A stretch of DNA of 13,735 bases from an uncultured Erysipelotrichaceae bacterium (GTDB lineage Bacteria; Bacillota_I; Bacilli_A; Erysipelotrichales; Erysipelotrichaceae). The notes beneath the pieces were generated by a model that saw only the letters and a program-made list of their open reading frames with translations, did no database searches and was not told the origin of the DNA. Both the position numbers and the translations under genes were made by a program. The stretch spans positions 1 through 13,735 of the forward strand of contig CADBPB010000021.1 of the NCBI GenBank assembly GCA_902796525.1, in the 5' to 3' direction. This document shows, one piece after another, positions 8,104 through 13,735 of this stretch (positions within the stretch are counted from its first letter, which is position 1; each line of letters opens with the position of its first letter).

Positions 8104-8132
8104 ATAGTAAAAGAAATATACATATTTGTCAA
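8104..8132 (-). promoter_or_regulatory. Candidate promoter of the envelope operon giving a leaderless mRNA
   Basis: The minus strand carries a perfect -35 TTGACA at 8127-8132, a 17-bp spacer, and TACTAT (4/6) at 8104-8109. Only 6 nt separate the -10 from the ATG at 8097, so the usual start point would fall on the A of the ATG. This fits the absence of any Shine-Dalgarno. An alternative -10 is TATATT (5/6) at 8115-8120, but it has no good -35 at the right distance. Confidence 0.5.
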
Positions 8133-8143
8133 TATATTTGACA
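8127..8143. promoter_or_regulatory. Perfect inverted repeat TGTCAA-TATAT-TTGACA, likely operator
   Basis: A perfect 6-5-6 palindrome whose minus-strand proximal arm is itself the TTGACA -35 box. A repressor bound here would block RNA polymerase. Phd-type antitoxins are known to bind palindromes overlapping their own promoters, so the neighbouring small gene is the obvious candidate ligand. This link is inference. Confidence 0.55.
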
Positions 8144-8170
8144 CGATATATTAATTATTTTCTGTTATGT

Positions 8171-8206
8171 TATTTATCTATTTATTTATCGATATATTTA
8201 TCTATA
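8171..8206. repeat. Three tandem 12-bp repeats TATTTATC(T/G)AT(T/A)
   Basis: Copies lie at 8171-8182, 8183-8194 and 8195-8206. All share TATTTATC and the following AT and differ at only two positions. The last copy covers the galE stop codon. The array sits about 28 bp upstream of the inverted repeat and about 40 bp upstream of the -35 box. It may be a protein-binding array, an UP-like AT tract, or slipped low-complexity sequence. No GC-rich terminator hairpin is present in this gap. Confidence 0.7.
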
Positions 8207-9203
8207 TTTCATGCATGCTGAAGCGATAGGAATCTTTGCACATCTTATCGATATCGTATTCCGCTTCGAAACCAAGCAGTTCTTTCGCTTTCTTCGTATC
8301 GGCATAACAGACGGCGATGTCTCCCGGACGGCGATCCATGATCTTATATGGGATCTCTTTCCCGCAGGCTTTTTCATAGGCGTGCAGGACTTCCAGTACG
8401 GAATAGCCTTTTCCTGTACCGATATTTATGACTTCGGTTCCCTGATGCTCAGCGGCATATTCGATCGCTTTGACATGGGCTTTGGCCAGATCAACGACAT
8501 GGATATAGTCTCGGACTCCCGTGCCATCCGGGGTATCATAATCGTTTCCCCAGACACGCAGATAATCGCGCTGCCCCATCACGACCTGTGCGATATAAGG
8601 AACCAGATTATTGGGAATTCCATTGGGGTGTTCCCCCAGCAGTCCCGTCTCGTCGGCGCCGATCGGATTGAAGTAACGAAGGATGACACTGGACATTTCG
8701 GGATCGGCCTTGCCCATATCGGTAATGATCATTTCATTCATCTTCTTGGTCGTTCCGTAAGGATTCGTCGTCGTACCCAAGCCGTATTCTTCTTTGAACG
8801 GAACATCGAAATCATCGCCATAAACCGTTGCGCTGGAAGAAAAAACCAGTTTTTTCACCTGATGCTTTTTCATGATCGTGTAAAGATTGATCGAACCGGC
8901 GATATTGTTCTGGTAGTATAACAAAGGTTTCTCGACGGATTCGCCTACAGCCTTATATCCGGCGAAATGAATCACCGCATCGAACGGATGCGACTGGAAC
9001 ACCTGATCCAGGCCTTCATAATCGAGGATATCCGTCTGATAGAAAAGAGGTTTATGGCCGGTGATTTCAGCGATCTTATCCAAGACATCGATCTTCGAAT
9101 TGTAAAGATTATCAACGATAACGATCTCGTGTCCGTTGCGGATCAGTTCGACGCAGGTGTTGGAACCGATAAAACCGGTGCCGCCTGTAACCAGAATGCG
9201 CAT
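8202..9203 (-). CDS. galE: UDP-glucose 4-epimerase
   Basis: It interconverts UDP-glucose and UDP-galactose in the cytoplasm using bound NAD, feeding galactose use and surface polysaccharide synthesis. The N-terminal Rossmann motif GGTGFIG is at residues 7-13. The catalytic set Ser124, Tyr149 and Lys153 (in FSSSATVYG and NPYGTTK) falls at the same numbers as in the E. coli enzyme. RYFNPIGA, GVRDYIHVVDL and the NIGTGKGYSV segment are also typical. At 333 residues it is full length for the family. A GGAGG inside the end of rseP precedes the ATG, and only 1 bp separates the rseP stop from it, so it belongs to the upstream operon. The homologous family also includes UDP-GlcNAc epimerases, but the sequence reads as classic GalE. 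Confidence 0.96.
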   Translation of the reverse strand: MRILVTGGTGFIGSNTCVELIRNGHEIVIVDNLYNSKIDVLDKIAEITGHKPLFYQTDILDYEGLDQVFQSHPFDAVIHFAGYKAVGESVEKPLLYYQNNIAGSINLYTIMKKHQVKKLVFSSSATVYGDDFDVPFKEEYGLGTTTNPYGTTKKMNEMIITDMGKADPEMSSVILRYFNPIGADETGLLGEHPNGIPNNLVPYIAQVVMGQRDYLRVWGNDYDTPDGTGVRDYIHVVDLAKAHVKAIEYAAEHQGTEVINIGTGKGYSVLEVLHAYEKACGKEIPYKIMDRRPGDIAVCYADTKKAKELLGFEAEYDIDKMCKDSYRFSMHEI

Positions 9204-9204
9204 A

Positions 9205-10296
9205 TCAACCTCCTATCAGTTTACTGATGTCATTGTAAGTAATGTAGATGAATAAAAGAAGCAGCAAGGCAGCGGATAGCGACATGACGAGATTCTGCGC
9301 TTTCTCCGACAGCGGCCTGCGGATGATCGCCTCGATAGCCAGCAGCAGAACTCTGCCTCCGTCGAAGATCGGCAAAGGCAACGCGTTGACGATGCCGACA
9401 TTGATCGATATCATGGCGATCAGCTGGATATAGTATTCCCATCCGTAGCTGACGGCTTCGGATACGGTATTGTAGATCCCTACCGGACCGGACAGGTTAT
9501 TTAGATTGTGTCCTTTGAATAACGACAGGAAGGACGACCAGGTCAGCCGTACGATAAACATCGCGTATTCAAAGCCGTATTTCCAGCAATTGAAAATATT
9601 GACCTTTACATAATCGACCGCAACATCCGAGAAGCCGATGCCGATCATATAGCGTTCTTCCGTTTCATTATACTCAGGCAAGATATCGATCTTGCAGGTT
9701 TCTCCTTCGCGGTCCACCGTAAGATGCCATGGGCCGTTTCCGTCATATGCGGAAGTGAACGTGATCAGTTCACTGTATGATGCGGGATTCAGCGATAAGC
9801 CGTTGTCGAAGGCGATCGTCGTAACGATGTCCCCTTCTTTCAGTTCTGAATGAAAAGCGGGCGATCCTTCCACGATGGAACTGATCTGCGGTTTGGAACT
9901 TGTGACATAGCTTCCATTCGAAAGGATCAGCAGAGAGTAGATCAGGATCGCCAGGATCATATTCATAAAGATCCCCGCCATCATGATGATGATCTTCTTC
10001 CACTTGGCGATGCCAAGCAGAGTCCTTTCCGGCGGAAGTCCGCTGATATCTACCTGGGTTTCCAGCGAATTATCCGTATCCCCGGCCATGGCGACAAAAC
10101 CGCCTACCGGAAAAGCGCGGATGCAGTATTCCGTCTCTTTTCCTTTTTTTGAGAAAAGTTTCGGACCCATGCCTATGGAATATTCTTTACAGTAAACGCC
10201 AAAGATCTTCGCAGCAACAAGATGCCCGAATTCATGGATGGATACGATAATCGATAACAAAATGACAAATAGGATAATATTTCTTAAAATGATCAT
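9205..10296 (-). CDS. rseP: Site-2 zinc metalloprotease (RseP/RasP family)
   Basis: This intramembrane protease cuts transmembrane segments of anti-sigma factors, signal peptides and similar substrates. The zinc motif HEFGH lies at residues 21-25 inside the first membrane helix (about 4-26). A PDZ domain spans about 133-205. The third metal ligand is in NALPLPIFDGGR, with Asp312; most relatives have L rather than F before this Asp. Hydrophobic segments are seen at about 4-26, 101-126, 286-308 and 336-354. At 363 residues it is usual for Gram-positive members. It starts 5 bp after dxr, with a weak AGAAAG as ribosome binding site, so it probably depends on coupling to dxr. The substrates cannot be read from this window. 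Confidence 0.95.
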   Translation of the reverse strand: MIILRNIILFVILLSIIVSIHEFGHLVAAKIFGVYCKEYSIGMGPKLFSKKGKETEYCIRAFPVGGFVAMAGDTDNSLETQVDISGLPPERTLLGIAKWKKIIIMMAGIFMNMILAILIYSLLILSNGSYVTSSKPQISSIVEGSPAFHSELKEGDIVTTIAFDNGLSLNPASYSELITFTSAYDGNGPWHLTVDREGETCKIDILPEYNETEERYMIGIGFSDVAVDYVKVNIFNCWKYGFEYAMFIVRLTWSSFLSLFKGHNLNNLSGPVGIYNTVSEAVSYGWEYYIQLIAMISINVGIVNALPLPIFDGGRVLLLAIEAIIRRPLSEKAQNLVMSLSAALLLLLFIYITYNDISKLIGG

Positions 10297-10301
10297 GCTT
10301 T

Positions 10302-11453
10302 CTATATTAGTTTGTTTCTTATGAGCTGGTCGACATTTTCCCGCGCCCAGTCATAGGATTCCGTGATCTGCGGAATGGTCGGTTCTTTAATGAAATGGGC
10401 ATTCTGCAATGTCTTAAAGATACAGGTTTCGATGTCGATGAACCGGATCTTTCTGTTCAGGAACAAGGATACCGCTTCATCGTTCGCGCCATTCAGGATC
10501 GCTCCGAAATTGCCTTCGAAGGCACCGACCTGTTTTGCGAGTTTGACCAAAGGATAGCGATGATAATCGATATCTCGGAAATGAAGTTCGCCTACTTTTC
10601 CTAAATCAAGATAATTCGTCTGACGATCCGGCAAATGTTCAGGATACAGCAAGGCATATTTGATCATCAGACGCATGTCAGGTACGCCCATCTGCGCGAT
10701 GATCGAACCGTCTTCGTATTCCACCATCGAATGGACCGTAGATTCCGGATGAATGATGACGTCGATCTTCTCGTAAGGGATATCGAAGAGGAAATGCGCT
10801 TCGATGATCTCGAACCCTTTGTTCATCATCGTAGCGGAATCGATCGTAATTTTGGAACCCATGTTCCAGACCGGATGATTCAGCGCCTGTTCCAGGGTCA
10901 CATCCGCCAGCTCTTCTCTCTTCAGATTGCGGAACGACCCGCCGGAAGCTGTTAAAATGAGTCTGCGAACATCTTTTTTGGGATGTCCCTGCAGACATTG
11001 CCAGATCGCGACATGTTCAGAGTCGATCGGATAAAGTTTCGTTCCATATTCTTTCAGCGCGGCATTGATCAGATTCCCGCCGGCAACCAAAGCCTCTTTG
11101 TTTGCCAAAGCCACGTCTTTGTGATTCTTGATTGCTTCCAATGTCGGCAGAAAACCGGTAAAACCGACGAGCGTATTCACCAGCATGTCATAGTCCGGCA
11201 GACGTACAATTTCTAAAAGGCCATCTTCGCCGTAAAAGAACCTCACAGCAGTAAACTGCTGTTCCAGCTGTTCATTTCTCTCGATCGAATAGGCATAAGA
11301 AACCGGAAACTCTTTCAGGATTTCGGTAAGCGATTCGATATTGTAGCCAACAGCAACACCGACGAGCTGCAACTCATCGGAATGCTGTCGTATGACATCA
11401 AGCGTCTGGCTTCCGATCGAACCGGAAGCGCCTATCAGAATCAGTCTTTTCAT
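10302..11453 (-). CDS. dxr: 1-deoxy-D-xylulose 5-phosphate reductoisomerase
   Basis: It converts DXP to 2-C-methyl-D-erythritol 4-phosphate with NADPH, the committed step of the MEP isoprenoid pathway, in the cytoplasm. The NADPH motif GASGSIGSQTLDV is at residues 8-20. Metal ligands Asp144 and Glu146 lie in PIDSEH, and Glu215 lies in NKGFEIIEAH. LTASGGSFR and NHPVWNMGSKITIDSATMMN are family signatures of the substrate site and flexible loop. At 383 residues it is full length. Its ATG overlaps the cdsA stop as ATGA. The neighbouring uppS uses the isoprenoid units made by this pathway, so the cluster is functionally coherent. Confidence 0.97.
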   Translation of the reverse strand: MKRLILIGASGSIGSQTLDVIRQHSDELQLVGVAVGYNIESLTEILKEFPVSYAYSIERNEQLEQQFTAVRFFYGEDGLLEIVRLPDYDMLVNTLVGFTGFLPTLEAIKNHKDVALANKEALVAGGNLINAALKEYGTKLYPIDSEHVAIWQCLQGHPKKDVRRLILTASGGSFRNLKREELADVTLEQALNHPVWNMGSKITIDSATMMNKGFEIIEAHFLFDIPYEKIDVIIHPESTVHSMVEYEDGSIIAQMGVPDMRLMIKYALLYPEHLPDRQTNYLDLGKVGELHFRDIDYHRYPLVKLAKQVGAFEGNFGAILNGANDEAVSLFLNRKIRFIDIETCIFKTLQNAHFIKEPTIPQITESYDWARENVDQLIRNKLI

Positions 11454-12214
11454 TTGAATAATATCAGCAATGCTCCAAACAGCAATGTACAGAAGATATG
11501 GGAATCCAGACGGTCAAGAATCCCTCCGTGTCCGGGAATCAGATTCGAGAAATCTTTGACGCCATAATGGCGTTTGATCAGAGAAAACACCAGATCGCCG
11601 ATTTCCGAAACGATAGGAAGAAATAAGGAAGCCAGAAGGAATACATACATCGGCTTATCAAAATAATGAAAATAAGAAGCCCAAAGGAATGATGCAAGGA
11701 AACCGAAGAACCAGCCGCCCAGGCTTCCCTCGACCGTTTTTTTGGGCGATACTCTGCTGTTCAGCTTGTGCTTTCCGAATTTGACACCGATAAAATAGGC
11801 GAATACATCTGTCAGATAGGAAATAATCAGCACATAACCGAACATGAATCTGTTTTCTTTCTGGATGGAAGACATGAAATGCAAGGCATAGCCCAGCACG
11901 ATCGACATCAGAAACGTCGTGGCGACATCGTCAAATGTTTCCTTCTCGTCAAATACGGCGATCGTCAGCAGGACGATGATCTCAAACAGCATGATCACCG
12001 TTGCGTAGTCATGCAGAAGATAGATCGCCATGACGCAGATTGCCATGATCGCAAACAGGACCATGTTGAAGCGTTCTTTGCGTATCTTTATAAATTCATA
12101 AGAACCGTATATGCCGACAAAAGAAAGCACACCGGCGAGAATGATCCCTCCGAAATATGCGGCAATGACCGTAATGATGGCGATAAACACGCCGCTAATC
12201 ACTCTTTGTTTCAT
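11450..12214 (-). CDS. cdsA: Phosphatidate cytidylyltransferase (CDP-diglyceride synthase)
   Basis: This integral membrane enzyme makes CDP-diacylglycerol from CTP and phosphatidic acid, the branch point for bacterial phospholipids. The family signature is complete at residues 211-237: SLIKR, KD, then PGHGGILDRLD. SPKKTVEGSLGG lies at about 156-167. Most of the remainder is hydrophobic, consistent with several membrane helices. I chose the ATG at 12214 (254 residues) because GGAGGT sits just upstream at about 12219-12224 and the protein then starts MKQRVISG, as in relatives. A longer reading from 12265 would add 17 residues that do not look like the family and would deepen the overlap with uppS. 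With this start it overlaps uppS by 20 bp and dxr by 4 bp. Confidence 0.95.
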   Translation of the reverse strand: MKQRVISGVFIAIITVIAAYFGGIILAGVLSFVGIYGSYEFIKIRKERFNMVLFAIMAICVMAIYLLHDYATVIMLFEIIVLLTIAVFDEKETFDDVATTFLMSIVLGYALHFMSSIQKENRFMFGYVLIISYLTDVFAYFIGVKFGKHKLNSRVSPKKTVEGSLGGWFFGFLASFLWASYFHYFDKPMYVFLLASLFLPIVSEIGDLVFSLIKRHYGVKDFSNLIPGHGGILDRLDSHIFCTLLFGALLILFK

Positions 12215-12905
12215 CACGACCTCCGAAATTACGTTTACGGCTCTGATATTCCGCGATACACTCATCTAGTATATCACTCGTAAAGTCAGGCCACAATGTA
12301 TCGATGACCACAAACTCCGAATATGCCAGCTGATACAGCAGGAAATTGGAAAGACGCATTTGAGATCCTGTCCTGATCAGAAGATCGACTTCCGGCAGAT
12401 CGGCGGTATACAGATAGGATGCGAATTTCTCTTCATCCAGTTCATCGGCGATCCCTTTTTTATAATCTTCCGCATATTTCCTTGCTGCCCTGACGATCTC
12501 ATCTCTGGCACCGTAATTGAAAGCGAAATTCAGTATCAAACCGGTATTGTTTCTGGTCGTTTCGATCGCTTCATCGATGACTTTCATCGTATCCGCAGGC
12601 ACCTTGTCACGGTCGCCGATGATCATGATCCTGACGTTGTTGTCCATCAGTTCCTTGATATAGGATGCAAAAAAGATCTTAGGCAGTGACATGATATAGC
12701 TTACTTCTTCCACGGAACGTTTCCAGTTTTCCGTCGAAAAAGCATAGACCGTCAGGCACTTGATACCCAAGCTGTTCGCATAGATCGTGATGTTTCTCAG
12801 GACTTCAACACCCTTGTAATGGCCCGCAGTACGCGGCAGTCGATTCTGCTTCGCCCACCGACCGTTGCCATCCATGATGATCGCCAGATGATTCAGATCG
12901 TTCAT
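12195..12905 (-). CDS. uppS: Undecaprenyl (isoprenyl) diphosphate synthase
   Basis: A cis-prenyltransferase that extends farnesyl diphosphate with isopentenyl diphosphate to make the C55 carrier lipid for peptidoglycan and surface polymers. IMDGNGRWA has the catalytic Asp12, AFSTENWKR covers residues 55-63, and the C-terminal diphosphate-binding segment starts at Arg178 with Arg184, Ser186 and Glu197 kept. At 236 residues it is normal. An oddity: the usual RTSGE or RTGGE after Arg178 reads RTGSQM here, so the acidic residue of that motif is Gln. Its ATG shares one base with the frr stop (TAATG), implying translational coupling. Confidence 0.96.
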   Translation of the reverse strand: MNDLNHLAIIMDGNGRWAKQNRLPRTAGHYKGVEVLRNITIYANSLGIKCLTVYAFSTENWKRSVEEVSYIMSLPKIFFASYIKELMDNNVRIMIIGDRDKVPADTMKVIDEAIETTRNNTGLILNFAFNYGARDEIVRAARKYAEDYKKGIADELDEEKFASYLYTADLPEVDLLIRTGSQMRLSNFLLYQLAYSEFVVIDTLWPDFTSDILDECIAEYQSRKRNFGGRDETKSD

Positions 12906-13453
12906 TAGATCGTCATTATCTCTTTTTGTTTTGCTTTGGCAAGTTCTTCGATCTTTTCGATCGTTTTATCCGTGATTTTCTGAACATCCTCTAAATATGA
13001 TTTGGATAGATCTTCAGGAATCGTCTTGTCTTTCTTGATGTCGTCATTGACTTCCCTGCGGACATTTCTGGCAGCGACTTTCGCATCTTCTGCCATCTTA
13101 TCGACATCTTTGCAGAATCCTTTTCTGGTTTCTTCCGTCAACGCAGGAACCGTGATTCTTAACAGTTCGCCATTGTTCTGAACAGGCAGACCAAGATCGG
13201 ACATGTTGATTGCACGTTCGACATCTTTCACGGAATTACGGTCAAACGGCTTGATCACCAGAGTCTTGCCTTCCTGGATCGAAATCGAAGCGATCTGATT
13301 CAATGGTGTCGGAGAGCCATAATAATCGACATCGATGCCATCCAGCATCGTCGGGTTCGCTCTGCCGGTCCTGACTTTCGAAAGAGCAGATTCAAAAGCC
13401 TTGATCGCTCCTTCCATCTTTTCTTCAGCAATTTCCAAAAACAAATTATCCAT
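12905..13453 (-). CDS. frr: Ribosome recycling factor
   Basis: It works with EF-G to split the post-termination ribosome complex in the cytoplasm. The 182 residues are close to the usual 185. The RTGRANP block starts at residue 28, IKPFDRNSVKDVERAI lies at about 67-82, and NVRREVNDDIKK carries Arg132, known to be critical in the E. coli protein. A good AAAAGGAG lies before the ATG, 1 bp after the pyrH stop. The pyrH-frr pair is widely conserved in bacteria. Confidence 0.98.
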   Translation of the reverse strand: MDNLFLEIAEEKMEGAIKAFESALSKVRTGRANPTMLDGIDVDYYGSPTPLNQIASISIQEGKTLVIKPFDRNSVKDVERAINMSDLGLPVQNNGELLRITVPALTEETRKGFCKDVDKMAEDAKVAARNVRREVNDDIKKDKTIPEDLSKSYLEDVQKITDKTIEKIEELAKAKQKEIMTI

Positions 13454-13454
13454 A

Positions 13455-13735
13455 CTACTCTCCTTTTGAAGCTTTGATCACGGTACCGATCGCATCGCCT
13501 TTCGCGGCTTTGACGATGTTCCCCTCTTCAGCCATATTGAAAACGAAAGCATCGATTCCATTCTGCAGACACAGTTCCGCAGCAGAAGCATCGATAACTT
13601 TCAGTTCAAGTCTAAGTATATCATCAAACGTCAGCTCATCGAATTTCCTGGCATCCGGGTTTTCATCAGGATCAGAATCATAGACGCCATCAACTCCTGA
13701 TTTTGCCATCAGAATGACATCTGCACCGATATCGG
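13455..13735 (-). CDS. pyrH: UMP kinase, C-terminal part (start lies outside the window)
   Basis: It phosphorylates UMP to UDP in pyrimidine nucleotide synthesis. Only the last 93 codons are present, the reading frame being open to the right edge. DIGADVILMAKSGVDGVYDSDP is the family segment leading into the nucleotide-binding region (my reading starts partway through a codon at 13734). FDELTFDD, LKVIDASAAELC and GNIVKAAKGDAIGTVI are typical of the C-terminal half. Family length is about 235-245 residues, so roughly 145-150 residues are missing. No sign of damage. Confidence 0.96.
   Translation of the reverse strand, partial: DIGADVILMAKSGVDGVYDSDPDENPDARKFDELTFDDILRLELKVIDASAAELCLQNGIDAFVFNMAEEGNIVKAAKGDAIGTVIKASKGE

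Noticed and set aside
8208..8222. Small hairpin TTCA...TGAA around GCATGC as a galE terminator
   Set aside because: The stem is only four pairs, lies inside the coding end, and has no T-run.
8211..8921. Plus-strand open frame of 236 codons opposite galE
   Set aside because: It is antisense to a clear galE, with no ribosome binding site and no recognisable motif.
12215..12265. Longer N-terminus for CdsA from the ATG at 12265
   Set aside because: The extra 17 residues are not family-like and the strong GGAGGT sits before the ATG at 12214.
13455..13709. Independent 84-codon gene starting at the ATG at 13709
   Set aside because: The frame stays open upstream to the window edge and reads as continuous PyrH, so that Met is internal.
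1..13735. Phage, transposon or integrated island
   Set aside because: No integrase, transposase, attachment-site duplication or tRNA was seen, and the gene set is mostly core chromosomal.

Overview
The window looks like ordinary chromosome from a low-GC Gram-positive anaerobe (Bacillota). I lean towards Erysipelotrichia or a related gut Firmicute, but this is inferred from protein style and gene order, not proven. The signs are a PFOR-type pyruvate:ferredoxin oxidoreductase (anaerobic metabolism), strong AGGAGG-type ribosome binding sites, a pyrH-frr-uppS-cdsA-dxr-rseP cluster, PASTA-like and glucosaminidase cell-wall proteins, and very AT-rich intergenic DNA. Every credible gene is on the minus strand, so the biological reading order runs from high to low coordinates. 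No tRNA, rRNA, CRISPR array, transposase or integrase was seen, and no stretch over about 110 bases lacks a gene.

Region 1 (13735 down to 8202) is one tightly packed operon: pyrH (3' part only), frr, uppS, cdsA, dxr, rseP, galE. Junctions are 1-5 bp gaps or 1-20 bp overlaps. It joins UMP kinase and ribosome recycling factor with undecaprenyl diphosphate synthase (lipid carrier for wall polymers), CDP-diacylglycerol synthase (phospholipids), DXP reductoisomerase (MEP isoprenoid pathway, which feeds UppS), a site-2 membrane protease, and UDP-glucose 4-epimerase (sugar nucleotides for surface polysaccharides).

Region 2 (8201 to 8098) is a 104-bp AT-rich gap. It holds three tandem 12-bp repeats, a perfect TGTCAA-N5-TTGACA inverted repeat, and a promoter whose predicted start point is the A of the next ATG, implying a leaderless mRNA.

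Region 3 (8097 to 2483) is a four-gene operon: a 72-aa Phd/YefM-type antitoxin-like protein without any toxin, an unrecognised 318-aa single-pass membrane protein, an 870-aa secreted GH73-type glucosaminidase with duplicated C-terminal modules, and a 609-aa membrane-anchored protein built of PASTA-like repeats. Together these look like a cell-surface peptidoglycan-processing module headed by its own small DNA-binding regulator. It is the most novel part of the window. The operon closes with a nested hairpin terminator.

Region 4 (2376 to 1) is the first 792 codons of the PFOR gene (nifJ/por), with a strong ribosome binding site. The gene runs off the left edge.
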